NCBI GenBank assembly: GCA_900548345.1
Contig: URKA01000012.1
Coordinates: forward strand, 9,176 to 73,175
Source: an uncultured Paraprevotella sp.
Lineage (GTDB): Bacteria; Bacteroidota; Bacteroidia; Bacteroidales; Bacteroidaceae
Direction of reading: 5' to 3'
Length of the DNA stretch: 64,000 nucleotides
Shown here: positions 51,058 through 59,338 of the stretch, in pieces
Numbering within the stretch: the stretch's first letter is position 1
How the letters are laid out: each line of letters begins with the position of its first letter
Translations under genes and position numbers: made by a program
Notes under the pieces: generated by a model
Databases searched by the model: none
Told to the model about the DNA's origin: nothing
The model's input: only the letters and a program-made list of their open reading frames with translations

Positions 51058-51125
51058 ATTGTATAACAGTGAGTTAGCGTGTGTTTGCCATTCAGCCTTC
51101 TTTCATACGGGGAGGTGGATGAAAT

Positions 51126-51217
51126 GGTGACCTGTGTGCGATGAATCCTTCACCTGTGACCGATGAGATGGTGACCTGTGTGCGATGAAGGGAGAACCTG
51201 TCGGGAATGAAGGGACA
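51126..51217. repeat. 22-bp tandem repeat, locus 3 (four units)
   Basis: Units begin ACCTG at 51130, 51152, 51174 and 51196, exactly 22 bp apart. The lead-in is TGAAATGGTG. It lies between repeat copies C and D. Confidence 0.8.
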
Positions 51218-51230
51218 ATACGACTTAGTC

Positions 51231-51301
51231 TGTTGATTGACAGATAGTCTGAACCCATGAAGGGCTTTTTCAGAAAACTTTCTGTAGTAGATGCGCGCGC
51301 G
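51231..51301 (-). repeat. Dispersed repeat, copy D
   Basis: It is nearly identical to copy B (the first 26 bases are the same) and inverted relative to copy C, ending in GCGCGCGC on the outside. Confidence 0.8.
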
Positions 51302-51374
51302 TGGGGTGAGGAAACCGGCTGGTGGTGGTCCCCTTTTCTACTGTCAGATTCGTTCAAAAGACATTTGCGAATAT

Positions 51375-51405
51375 TTTGTTTCCCAAAAAATACTCGCTAT
51401 TTTTG
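51375..51405 (+). promoter_or_regulatory. Promoter of the thioredoxin operon: TTTG, 19 bp, TATTTTTG
   Basis: TTTG at 51375-51378 and TATTTTTG at 51398-51405 have exact consensus spacing, 22 bp before the start codon. Confidence 0.7.
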
Positions 51406-51427
51406 CTTGGACTAAACATAAAGGACA

Positions 51428-51727
51428 ATGGAAACATTCAAAGACGTTATATCAGCCGACCAACCGGTATTGGTCGATTTCTTTGCCACATGGTGCCAAC
51501 CGTGCAAGATGATGCACCCTATCTTGGAACAAGTGAAGGAGGTCTTGGGTGACAGAATCCGCATCATCAAGGTGGATGTGGACAAGTATGGAATGACCGC
51601 AAGTCAATATCAGGTACAGTCTGTACCCACGTTGATGCTGTTCAGGAAGGGCGAGGTGCTTTGGCGCACAAGCGGCGTGATGCCGAAGGCAGAACTGTTG
51701 GCGACATTGGACCCTTTTCTTGAATAA
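51428..51727 (+). CDS. Thioredoxin with WCQPC active site
   Basis: The 99-residue protein has full thioredoxin topology. The active site is FFATWCQPCKMM (Cys23 and Cys26), where Gln-Pro replaces the usual Gly-Pro, and the cis-proline is in SVPTLMLF. The altered pair should shift the redox potential, so a dedicated partner is possible. Its stop overlaps the alcohol dehydrogenase start by one base, and it is first in a four-gene operon. Confidence 0.92.
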   Translation: METFKDVISADQPVLVDFFATWCQPCKMMHPILEQVKEVLGDRIRIIKVDVDKYGMTASQYQVQSVPTLMLFRKGEVLWRTSGVMPKAELLATLDPFLE

Positions 51728-52764
51728 TGAAAGCATATACATATATAGACAAAGGCAGGTTTGAACTGATAGACAAGGCCAAACCTGCATTGCAAGAGCC
51801 AACCGATGCTATTGTGCGTGTGACACTTGGCAGCATCTGCACCAGCGACCTGCACATCAAGCATGGTAGCGTGCCTCGTGCCTTAAAAGGAATTACAGTA
51901 GGTCATGAGATGGTGGGTGTTGTTGAAGAACTCGGCAGTAAAGTCAAAGGCTTCAACATAGGAGACAGGGTGACAGTCAATGTCGAGACATTCTGCGGTG
52001 AATGTTATTTCTGCAAGCATGGCTTTGTAAACAACTGTTCTTCTCCGTATGGCGGTTGGGCGTTGGGATGCCGCATCGATGGCGGCCAGACGGAATATGT
52101 GCGTGTGCCGTTGGCGAGTCAGGGAATTAACCGCATACCCGATGGTGTGAGCGATGAGCAAGCCTTATTCACAGGCGATATTCTCGCCACCGGATTTTGG
52201 GCTGCACGCATCAGTGAGATTTCTGAAGACGACACGGTGCTTATCATCGGTGCAGGTCCTACCGGCATCTGCACGTTGCTCTGCGTGATGTTGAAACATC
52301 CCCGACGCATCATCGTATGCGAACGGTCGGAAGAGAGACGTGCTTTTGTCAAGGAGCATTATCCTGATGTACTTCTTACAACTCCTGAAGAATGTCAGAC
52401 GTTCGTCATGCAGCATAGCGGACATGGGGGAGCCGACCGCGTGATAGAGGTTGCAGGCGGTAAGGACACATTCCAACTGGCTTGGCAATGTGCCCGCCCC
52501 AATGCCATTGTCACCATTGTTGCACTTTACGACGAGCCGCAGGTTCTGCCCTTGCCGCAGATGTATGGCAAAAACTTAACCTTCAAGACCGGTGGTGTGG
52601 ACGGTTGTGACTGTCAGGAGATTCTCCAGCTAATCAAAGAAGGCAAAATAGACACTACGCCGCTCATTACACATCGCTTTCCTCTTTCGCAAATTGAGGA
52701 AGCCTATCATATCTTTGAGAACAAGGAAGATGGTGTCATCAAGATTGCTATATATAATGAATAA
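51727..52764 (+). CDS. Zinc-dependent medium-chain alcohol dehydrogenase
   Basis: The 345-residue protein has catalytic zinc ligands Cys38 (GSICTSD) and His60-Glu61 (VGHEM), structural zinc cysteines C90, C93, C96 and C104, and the nucleotide-binding GAGPTG near residue 175. The ETFCGECYFCKHGF stretch is typical of the bacterial secondary-alcohol type, which uses NAD(P)H. The substrate is unknown. The gene is coupled to the thioredoxin and followed by yaaA after 13 bp, so a role in stress-related aldehyde handling is inferred. Confidence 0.9.
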   Translation: MKAYTYIDKGRFELIDKAKPALQEPTDAIVRVTLGSICTSDLHIKHGSVPRALKGITVGHEMVGVVEELGSKVKGFNIGDRVTVNVETFCGECYFCKHGFVNNCSSPYGGWALGCRIDGGQTEYVRVPLASQGINRIPDGVSDEQALFTGDILATGFWAARISEISEDDTVLIIGAGPTGICTLLCVMLKHPRRIIVCERSEERRAFVKEHYPDVLLTTPEECQTFVMQHSGHGGADRVIEVAGGKDTFQLAWQCARPNAIVTIVALYDEPQVLPLPQMYGKNLTFKTGGVDGCDCQEILQLIKEGKIDTTPLITHRFPLSQIEEAYHIFENKEDGVIKIAIYNE

Positions 52765-52777
52765 GCCGATGTAACTT

Positions 52778-53533
52778 ATGCAGATACTCCTCGCTAACGC
52801 AAAAATAATGTATGATAAGGCCGGAAGGGCGGCTTTGACAACTCCGCTCTTTCAATCTGTGGCTAACGAATTGGCTGCAGAGATGGCGTTGATGGATATT
52901 GATGGACTTGCCCGTCAGTTGGATTGCAGCAGAAAACTGGCTGCTGAAAATTGGAGACGCTATCAGAATTTCCATTGTGCGGCTCCCATGCCCGCTATCC
53001 TTGCCTACAACGGCCAGGCCTACAAACACTTGAAGGCAAATACGCTCTCGGATGAAGTTTTGCTGTTCGGCCAGAAACACCTTTGGATTACCTGCTTCTT
53101 GTATGGATTGCTCAGACCGATGGATGCGATAGTGCCTTACCGCATGGAGCATTGTGTCAGTTTGCAGGCAACAGACAACAAGCCTGTCCACCAGTTTTGG
53201 AAGGATAAACTGACTGATGTACTCATCGACAGCGTGAAGTCGGACGATGGTGTCTTAGTGCATTTATCCACCGAGGAGTACGAGCATCTTTTTGATTGGA
53301 AACGGGTGATGGAGGAGATTCAGGTGGTTCATCCCCTGTTTTATGTCCGTCAGCCTGATGGAACACTTAAAATGCAGGCGGTATGGGCGAAGTCTTGTCG
53401 TGGAGCCATGGTGAGATATATACTCGAAAACGAAGTGACCTCGCCGGAACAACTGAAAGTTTTCTCTTATGAAGGGTTTGAATATTCATCACGTCATGGA
53501 GAGGCATTGTTTCCACATTTTATCAGAGAGTAA
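52778..53533 (+). CDS. yaaA: Peroxide stress protein YaaA (UPF0246)
   Basis: The 251-residue protein has the YaaA hallmarks LYGLLRPMDAIVPYRMEHCVSL and a C-terminal HFIRE-type end, with AYNGQAYKHLKA and a later VWAKSCRGAMVRYIL block. YaaA limits free iron and Fenton damage during hydrogen peroxide stress in E. coli and binds DNA. It lies 13 bp after the alcohol dehydrogenase and ends exactly where the next gene begins, which points to translational coupling. Confidence 0.92.
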   Translation: MQILLANAKIMYDKAGRAALTTPLFQSVANELAAEMALMDIDGLARQLDCSRKLAAENWRRYQNFHCAAPMPAILAYNGQAYKHLKANTLSDEVLLFGQKHLWITCFLYGLLRPMDAIVPYRMEHCVSLQATDNKPVHQFWKDKLTDVLIDSVKSDDGVLVHLSTEEYEHLFDWKRVMEEIQVVHPLFYVRQPDGTLKMQAVWAKSCRGAMVRYILENEVTSPEQLKVFSYEGFEYSSRHGEALFPHFIRE

Positions 53534-54568
53534 ATGAATCCGATAGCAATACGACTACTCTCACAGCAGCTTATCTGCCAGCAGTTTACGTATCCTACAG
53601 AGGTTGTGGCTCACATGGGTGCGATGCAAGCCCAAGATTATCGTATGGTAAGGTGGGCCGTAGAGATGCGTACCAAGAGGCCGTCTGTCCAGGAGTTTCA
53701 AAAGGCATACAATACGGGGAGAATCATCCGTCTCCATTTGCTAAGGGGGACATGGCAACTTGTTGCCGGTGAAGATTATTGGTGGATGCTTGACCTCTGT
53801 GCGCCTAATGCAAAGAGGATAATCAACGGATGGATGAAGTCAAACCACATAACGATTGACGACAGGGAACTTTATTCCATCCGGGAAATACTGGTAAAAG
53901 TCACGGATGACAAAGAGAGTGCGACGAAAGATGATTTTGCAGAGGCTTTGACTGCAAAAGGAATAACCATGGACAGCCATCGGCTGTCTTACCATATTCG
54001 TATGGCAGAACTGAGCGGTACTCTCTGCAGCGGAAACCTGTCACCCATGAAAGCGACATACGCTCTTGCGGATAAGAAAGTAAAGCGTACTCCGAAGTTG
54101 GACCGGGATGAAATGCTGATGTTGCTCACAAGGAAATACTTCCAAAGTCATTCACCGGCAACCTTTGAAGATTTTGTCTGGTGGACAGGAATGAGTTCCA
54201 CTGATTGCCGCAAGGGAATGGAACTGTTGTCGGCGGAACTTCACGAAGAGACATGGCGTGGTTACACATTCTACCTGCTTTCCTCTTGCCGTACCAAAGG
54301 GTTCCGCAAAGGAACTACTCTGCTTCTGCCGCCGTTCGATGAATATCTGATTGGTTACAAGAGCCGGGAGCTGGTGATTGCATCCGGGCATACTTCTCAT
54401 GCCTATACCCCAAATGGCATCTTCTTTCCTGTCATTGCCCATGATGGCACCATCTGTGGCAATTGGAAGCCGTGGGAAAAGCAACTTCAAACCAACTTCT
54501 TTGACAGCTCAAAAGAGCTTGAAATTCCTGTCCGGCAATGGAATATGTTTTGCCGGACAAGAGGATAA
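53534..54568 (+). CDS. Winged-helix DNA-binding protein (HTH_42/AlkX type)
   Basis: The 344-residue protein belongs to the YcaQ/AlkX-like winged-helix group: MNPIAIRLLSQQLICQ at the start, VVAHMGAMQAQDYRM, RLHLLRGTWQLVAGEDYWWM and a late LLLPPFDEYLIGYKSR. Bacterial homologues include DNA glycosylases that repair interstrand crosslinks, so DNA repair is the likely function. It starts directly after the yaaA stop and completes the thioredoxin-adh-yaaA operon. I see no strong terminator behind it. Confidence 0.85.
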   Translation: MNPIAIRLLSQQLICQQFTYPTEVVAHMGAMQAQDYRMVRWAVEMRTKRPSVQEFQKAYNTGRIIRLHLLRGTWQLVAGEDYWWMLDLCAPNAKRIINGWMKSNHITIDDRELYSIREILVKVTDDKESATKDDFAEALTAKGITMDSHRLSYHIRMAELSGTLCSGNLSPMKATYALADKKVKRTPKLDRDEMLMLLTRKYFQSHSPATFEDFVWWTGMSSTDCRKGMELLSAELHEETWRGYTFYLLSSCRTKGFRKGTTLLLPPFDEYLIGYKSRELVIASGHTSHAYTPNGIFFPVIAHDGTICGNWKPWEKQLQTNFFDSSKELEIPVRQWNMFCRTRG

Positions 54569-54603
54569 TCATGACATGTTGTCATTGCGTGTTTGGCTGC
54601 TGA

Positions 54604-54783
54604 TTACTCGGCAGGTGCCCATTTGCAGCGAACCGGAGAGACGATAGCGCCTTCTTCCTTCAACTGTTTCATGGCTTTGTCTACTTCCTTGCGGTCGATT
54701 CCGCTGAGTTCTGCAATCTTACCTGCATTCAAAGGAGTGCCTGCCTCCTTCATTGTGGCCAATACTTTTTCTTTTACTTCCAT
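54604..54783 (-). CDS. Small winged-helix protein
   Basis: The 59-residue protein MEVKEKVLATMKEAGTPLNA continues with KIAELSGIDRKEVDKAMKQLKEEGAI and ends VSPVRCKWAPAE, a complete helix-turn-helix with a short wing. The open frame reaches 54834, next to the uvrA stop, but the ATG at 54783 fits small regulators of this type. It lies 51 bp downstream of uvrA on the same strand and is convergent with the winged-helix gene. Its target is unknown. Confidence 0.75.
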   Translation of the reverse strand: MEVKEKVLATMKEAGTPLNAGKIAELSGIDRKEVDKAMKQLKEEGAIVSPVRCKWAPAE

Positions 54784-54834
54784 GATGACTGTAATTTTGT
54801 GGTTAATAATGTTTTCTTTATCCTGGTGTTTCAT

Positions 54835-57660
54835 TCAGTTCAAGTCTGTCGGTTGCAATTTGTCCTTGAGGAACCGGCCCGTATGGCTTTCGGGGCAGGC
54901 AGCAATCTCTTCCGGTGTGCCGCAGGCCACAAGGTTTCCGCCTTTGTCGCCTCCTTCGGGACCGAGGTCGATGACGTGGTCGGCACATTTGATGACGTCC
55001 ATGTTATGTTCGATGATGATGAGCGAGTGGCCGCGCTCTATCAGGGCATCGAAGGCTGAAAGCAAGCGTCTGATGTCATGAAAGTGCAGTCCGGTGGTAG
55101 GCTCGTCGAAGATGAAGATGGTGGGTTCCGTCTTCTCCGTACCGAGATAATAGGCCAGTTTCACGCGTTGGTTTTCGCCGCCCGACAGTGTGCTGGACGA
55201 TTGTCCTAATTTGATGTAGCCCAATCCCACGTCCTGTAACGGCTTGAGTCGCTTGGAAATCTTTGTCTGTTTGTGGGTCTCAAAGAATTCAATGGCCTGG
55301 TTGACCGTCATATTCAGTATGTCGTTGATGTTCTGACCTTCGAAACGTACTTCCAGCACATCATTCTTGAACCGTTTGCCGTGGCAGGACTCGCATTCCA
55401 GTACGAGGTCGGCCATGAATTGCATTTCCACCGTAACTGTGCCTTCTCCCTTGCATTCTTCGCAACGTCCGCCTTCGGTGTTGAACGAGAAATAACCTGC
55501 GGAATATCCCATTTGCTGGGCCAGAGGCAGGGATGCGAAAAGTCTCCGAATCTCGTCGTATGCCTTAACGTAGGTGACGGGATTGCTGCGTGAAGATTTC
55601 CCGATGGGGTTCTGGTCGATAAACTCTATGTTCTTTACCATCCGTGTGTCGCCCTCCAGACCGATAAACTCGCCGGGACGGTCGGCCACTTCATCGAAGC
55701 TGCGTTTCATGGCACGGTAGAATATGTCGCGTACAAGAGTTGACTTGCCCGAACCGCTGACGCCTGTGACCACCGTCATCACGTTGAGCGGGAATCTTAC
55801 GTTGATGCCACGCAGATTGTTGGCACGTGCTCCTTTTACTTCGATGTAGTTGTTCCACGGACGGCGGCTTGCAGGCAGTGGTATGGTTTCCTGTCCCGTA
55901 AGGTATTTCACGGTGTAGCTTCGTGTGTCCTGCGGCTTTTCTTGAAGCATCTGTTGCAAATCCCCCTGGAATACGACTTCTCCGCCCAGTCTTCCGGCTT
56001 TCGGTCCGATGTCGATGATATAGTCCGCAGCCCGGATAATCTCTTCATCGTGCTCTACGACAATAACAGTATTGCCCAGTGCCTGAAGTTGCCGCAATAC
56101 GCGGATGAGTTTGTCCGTGTCGCGGCTGTGCAGCCCGATGCTCGGCTCGTCCAGGATGTACAGCGAACCCACCAGGCTGCTGCCCAATGAGGTGGCGAGG
56201 TTGATGCGCTGGCTTTCTCCGCCCGAAAGTGTGTTGCTCAACCGGTTGAGCGTGAGGTATTCCAACCCCACCTCTGTCAGGAAGTTGAGCCGGTTGTGAA
56301 TTTCCGTCAGTAAGCGTTTGGCCACTTGGGTTTCGTGTTCGGAGAGTGTCAGGCGGTCGAAGAAGTTCTTCAGCTCGTAGACGGGCAGGTCCACAAGGTC
56401 GGAAATGGAGCGGCCGCCGATTTTTACGTAACCCGCTTCCGGGCGTAGCCGTGTGCCGTGACATGTAGGGCATAAGGTTTTTCCGCGGTATCTTGCCAGC
56501 ATTACGCGGTATTGCACCTTATATTGATTCATTTCCACCATCCTGAAGAAGTTGTCTATGCTGATTTCATCGTCGGGCGAAGCGGACTTCGGGTTCCCGT
56601 GCCACAGGAAATCTTTCTGTGCGCGAGTCAGCTTGAAGTAAGGTTCGAATATCGGGAAGTTGTTTTGGGCGGCCCGACGGCAGAATTCGGTTTTCCATTC
56701 TCCCATCTTCTCTCCTCTCCAGCATACGACAGCCCCGTCGTATACGCTTAGGGATGAATTGGGGATGACCAGATGTTCGTCGATGCCCATCACCTTGCCG
56801 AAGCCTTCGCAGGTAGGGCATGCGCCGATGGGCGAATTGAATGAGAAGAGATTGTCCGACGGTTCCTCAAAAGTCATTCCGTCGGCCTCGAAGCGCATGG
56901 AGAACGTGTGCAGGATGCCGGAAGGGTAGAACCGCAGCAGGCATTGTCCGTTACCTTCGTAAAAGGCGGTTTCCGCAGAGTCGACAAGGCGTGATATACT
57001 GTCTTTGGCATCGTCGCAACTCATCCGGTCGATGAGGAGGTATATGGTTTTTCCGGCATTCCCCTTCGGGTCTTTTTCCACTTCCTGCATGAAATCTTCC
57101 ATGCGTACGGTTTCCCCGTCGACTTCAAGTCTCGAAAACCCTTGCTTGAAACAGTTGTCCAGTTGTTCGGTCAGTGTGCGCCCTTCTCTGATTTCCAGAG
57201 GAGTAAGCACAGTGAAACGGGTGCCTTTGGAGTAAGACAGCATACACTGTACGATATCCTCTGTGGAGTGCTTCTTCACTTCCTGTCCGCTGATAGGTGA
57301 GAACGTATGTCCGATACGGGCATAGAGCAGGCGCAGGTATTCGTAAATCTCCGTAGACGTCCCGACGGTGGAACGCGGGTTCCGGCTGCTCACCTTCTGT
57401 TCGATGGCGATGGCCGGCGGAATGCCTTTGATATAATCACATTCGGGCTTGCTCATGCGGCCGAGGAACTGCCGGGCGTATGCCGACAGGCTTTCCACGT
57501 AGCGGCGCTGTCCTTCGGCGTACAGCGTGTCGAAGGCTAAGGACGACTTGCCCGATCCCGACAGTCCGGTGATGACGATGAGTTTGTTGCGCGGAATGTC
57601 AAGGTCGATATTCTTCAGATTGTTGACCTTCGCTCCTTTGATATGTATGTATTCGTTCAT
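54835..57660 (-). CDS. uvrA: Excinuclease ABC subunit A
   Basis: UvrA is the damage-recognition ATPase of nucleotide excision repair. The 941-residue protein has two ABC modules: Walker A GLSGSGKSSLAFDTLYAEGQRRYVESLS near 35 and GVSGSGKSTLVRD near 655, both ABC signatures (LSGGESQRINLA and LSGGENQRVKLAYYLG), and the zinc modules (CPTCEGFGKVM, CEECKGEG...CESCHGKRF). The open frame extends 21 codons upstream, but MNEYIHIKGAKVNN at 57660 is the normal start. Length is normal. Confidence 0.96.
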   Translation of the reverse strand: MNEYIHIKGAKVNNLKNIDLDIPRNKLIVITGLSGSGKSSLAFDTLYAEGQRRYVESLSAYARQFLGRMSKPECDYIKGIPPAIAIEQKVSSRNPRSTVGTSTEIYEYLRLLYARIGHTFSPISGQEVKKHSTEDIVQCMLSYSKGTRFTVLTPLEIREGRTLTEQLDNCFKQGFSRLEVDGETVRMEDFMQEVEKDPKGNAGKTIYLLIDRMSCDDAKDSISRLVDSAETAFYEGNGQCLLRFYPSGILHTFSMRFEADGMTFEEPSDNLFSFNSPIGACPTCEGFGKVMGIDEHLVIPNSSLSVYDGAVVCWRGEKMGEWKTEFCRRAAQNNFPIFEPYFKLTRAQKDFLWHGNPKSASPDDEISIDNFFRMVEMNQYKVQYRVMLARYRGKTLCPTCHGTRLRPEAGYVKIGGRSISDLVDLPVYELKNFFDRLTLSEHETQVAKRLLTEIHNRLNFLTEVGLEYLTLNRLSNTLSGGESQRINLATSLGSSLVGSLYILDEPSIGLHSRDTDKLIRVLRQLQALGNTVIVVEHDEEIIRAADYIIDIGPKAGRLGGEVVFQGDLQQMLQEKPQDTRSYTVKYLTGQETIPLPASRRPWNNYIEVKGARANNLRGINVRFPLNVMTVVTGVSGSGKSTLVRDIFYRAMKRSFDEVADRPGEFIGLEGDTRMVKNIEFIDQNPIGKSSRSNPVTYVKAYDEIRRLFASLPLAQQMGYSAGYFSFNTEGGRCEECKGEGTVTVEMQFMADLVLECESCHGKRFKNDVLEVRFEGQNINDILNMTVNQAIEFFETHKQTKISKRLKPLQDVGLGYIKLGQSSSTLSGGENQRVKLAYYLGTEKTEPTIFIFDEPTTGLHFHDIRRLLSAFDALIERGHSLIIIEHNMDVIKCADHVIDLGPEGGDKGGNLVACGTPEEIAACPESHTGRFLKDKLQPTDLN

Positions 57661-57683
57661 GGACAATGAATTTTGAAGCGTGG

Positions 57684-57691
57684 CAAAGATA
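57684..57691 (-). promoter_or_regulatory. Probable uvrA promoter, -7 box TATCTTTG
   Basis: On the reverse strand this matches TAnnTTTG, 24 bp before the uvrA start. No SOS (LexA) box was recognised. Confidence 0.5.
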
Positions 57692-57764
57692 CGCATAATT
57701 CCTGTTCCATGCGCTTCCTTCATCCTTTTTCTTTCTGCCCCGCTGAAATGTCACGGCTTTTGCG

Positions 57765-57772
57765 TACCTTTG
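57765..57772 (+). promoter_or_regulatory. Probable promoter of the GHL10 gene, -7 box TACCTTTG
   Basis: This perfect TAnnTTTG box lies 33 bp before the start codon at 57806. Confidence 0.5.
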
Positions 57773-57805
57773 CATTCCAGAAAAAAATCAGCAAATTCCC
57801 GTAAA

Positions 57806-59311
57806 ATGAAAAAGAATGCAATGAGGAGAACTCTGTTTGTGATGGTGATGTGGCTGCTTGGCCAGGTGATGTATGCGCAGTTGTCGCCCAAACGTGAGTT
57901 CAGGGGCGCGTGGATACAATGCGTCAATTACCAGTTTATGAACATGGGGACGGAAGAGATGCAGAACACGCTGACTTATCAGCTCAACGAGTTGCAGAAG
58001 TGTGGCATCAATGCCATCCTGTTTCAGGTGAGGCCGGAGTTCGATGCGCTGTATGCCAGTAGCTTCGAGCCGTGGAGCCGTTATCTTACCGGCTGCCAGG
58101 GGAGACTTCCCGAACCTTACTGGGACCCGTTGCAATGGATGATTACGCAATGTCATAACAGGGGGATGGAGTTGCACGCATGGATTAATCCTTACCGTGC
58201 GAAGACGAAAGGCACGAAGGAGCTTGCCACGACACATCCTTATTTCAAGCACCCCGACCGCTATTTCGAATATGCCGGCCAGTTGATTATGGACCCCGGC
58301 ATTCCTGAGAACAGGGATTATATCTGTCATGTGGTGACAGACATTCTGCTGCGTTATGATGTGGACGGCATTCATATTGATGATTATTTCTACCCCTATC
58401 CGGAAAACGGACTGCCTATCCCCGATGACCGGACGTATGCCCGCTACGGCAACGGGATGCCTCGTGGCGACTGGCGCAGGGAAAATGTAAATGCCTTCAT
58501 CCGCCAGATGCACGACTGTATCCGGGAGATTAAACCGTGGGTGAAGTTTGGCGTGTCGCCTTTCGGCATCTACAGGAATCTGAAAAGCGACCCGGTGAAC
58601 GGTAGCAATACGCGCGGCTTGCAAAACTATGACGACTTGTATGCCGATGTGCTGAAATGGGTGAATGAAGGTTGGGTAGACTACAATATTCCCCAGATAT
58701 ATTGGGAAATCGGACATTCGGCGGCCGATTATGAGACTTTGATTCGCTGGTGGAGCGACCATGCGGGAAAGCGTCCGCTTATCATCGGGCAGGATGTGGA
58801 CCGTACCGTGGCCAAGGCCGATCCGGTGAATCCGTCGGTACACCAGATGGAGCGCAAGATGTCGTTGCAACGTTCCTTACCGGACATTGAAGGAAGTTGC
58901 CAGTGGTATGCCAAGGCTGTGGTGGACAACAAAGGCAACTACGGCACAATGTTGCGCACCCGTTACCACCGTTGTCCGGCCTTGCAGCCCTCGATGCCGT
59001 GGATAGACAAGAAGGCACCCAAAAGGGTGCGCAAGCTCACCACGTTGTGGACGGAAAACGGATATATGCTTTTTTGGCGTGAGCCACGGGGCAAGAAGGA
59101 AACCGACAGCGCCCGCCAGTATGTGATATATCGTTTCGAAGATGGCGAGCACATCAACCTGAAATATGCGGAAAACATCATAGCCATTACGAACAACACG
59201 TTCTACAAGTTGCCGTATGTGGACGGCCGCCGCAAGTATACGTATGTGGTGACAGCCCTCGACCGTTTGCATAATGAGTCTAAGAAGTCCAAGTGTAAGG
59301 TCCGTCTATGA
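57806..59311 (+). CDS. GHL10 family glycoside hydrolase-like secreted protein
   Basis: The 501-residue protein has a signal peptide (TLFVMVMWLLGQVMYAQ) and the GHL10 barrel: REFRGAWIQCVNYQF, NAILFQVRPEFDALYASSFEPWSRYLTG, GMELHAWINPYR, DVDGIHIDDYFYPYP and a late IPQIYWEIGHSAADY. The domain ends near residue 360; a fibronectin-like C-terminal domain follows (LTTLWTENGYMLFWREPRG). These barrels are related to glycosidases and are probably active on cell-wall or dietary glycans, but the substrate is unknown. The frame is open upstream of 57806; the promoter box at 57765 and the signal peptide decide the start (57821 is a second choice). A hairpin (59297-59319) spans the stop codon. Confidence 0.85.
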   Translation: MKKNAMRRTLFVMVMWLLGQVMYAQLSPKREFRGAWIQCVNYQFMNMGTEEMQNTLTYQLNELQKCGINAILFQVRPEFDALYASSFEPWSRYLTGCQGRLPEPYWDPLQWMITQCHNRGMELHAWINPYRAKTKGTKELATTHPYFKHPDRYFEYAGQLIMDPGIPENRDYICHVVTDILLRYDVDGIHIDDYFYPYPENGLPIPDDRTYARYGNGMPRGDWRRENVNAFIRQMHDCIREIKPWVKFGVSPFGIYRNLKSDPVNGSNTRGLQNYDDLYADVLKWVNEGWVDYNIPQIYWEIGHSAADYETLIRWWSDHAGKRPLIIGQDVDRTVAKADPVNPSVHQMERKMSLQRSLPDIEGSCQWYAKAVVDNKGNYGTMLRTRYHRCPALQPSMPWIDKKAPKRVRKLTTLWTENGYMLFWREPRGKKETDSARQYVIYRFEDGEHINLKYAENIIAITNNTFYKLPYVDGRRKYTYVVTALDRLHNESKKSKCKVRL

Positions 59312-59319
59312 CGGACCTT
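59297..59319. terminator. Hairpin over the GHL10 stop codon
   Basis: AAGGTCCGTC and GACGGACCTT form a perfect 10-bp stem with a three-base loop. It has no T-run on either side, so it may stabilise the transcript end rather than terminate by itself. The SGNH gene ends 20 bp away on the other strand. Confidence 0.5.
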
Positions 59320-59338
59320 GCACTGAGGATGATAAGTT

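Larger units (their letters stand above)
51006..51301. mobile_element. MITE-like element, 296 bp, with inverted ends
   Basis: Copies C and D of the dispersed repeat face each other with CGCGCGCG at both outer ends and the 22-bp array between them. There is no coding capacity for a transposase, and I cannot see a target-site duplication. Confidence 0.5.
50709..51427. other. Non-coding region with gene remnant and MITE-like element
   Basis: This 719-bp gap holds a short remnant (50852-50977), an inverted pair of the dispersed repeat around a 22-bp tandem array (51006-51301), and the promoter of the thioredoxin operon (51375-51405). Confidence 0.65.

Noticed and set aside
51006..51301. CRISPR array
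   Set aside because: The 22-bp units are directly adjacent with no spacers, and there are no cas genes in the window. The same holds for the 21-bp array at 19.3 kb.
54571..54590. Terminator after the winged-helix gene
   Set aside because: ATGACA/TGTCAT forms only a 6-bp stem with no T-run, too weak to call.
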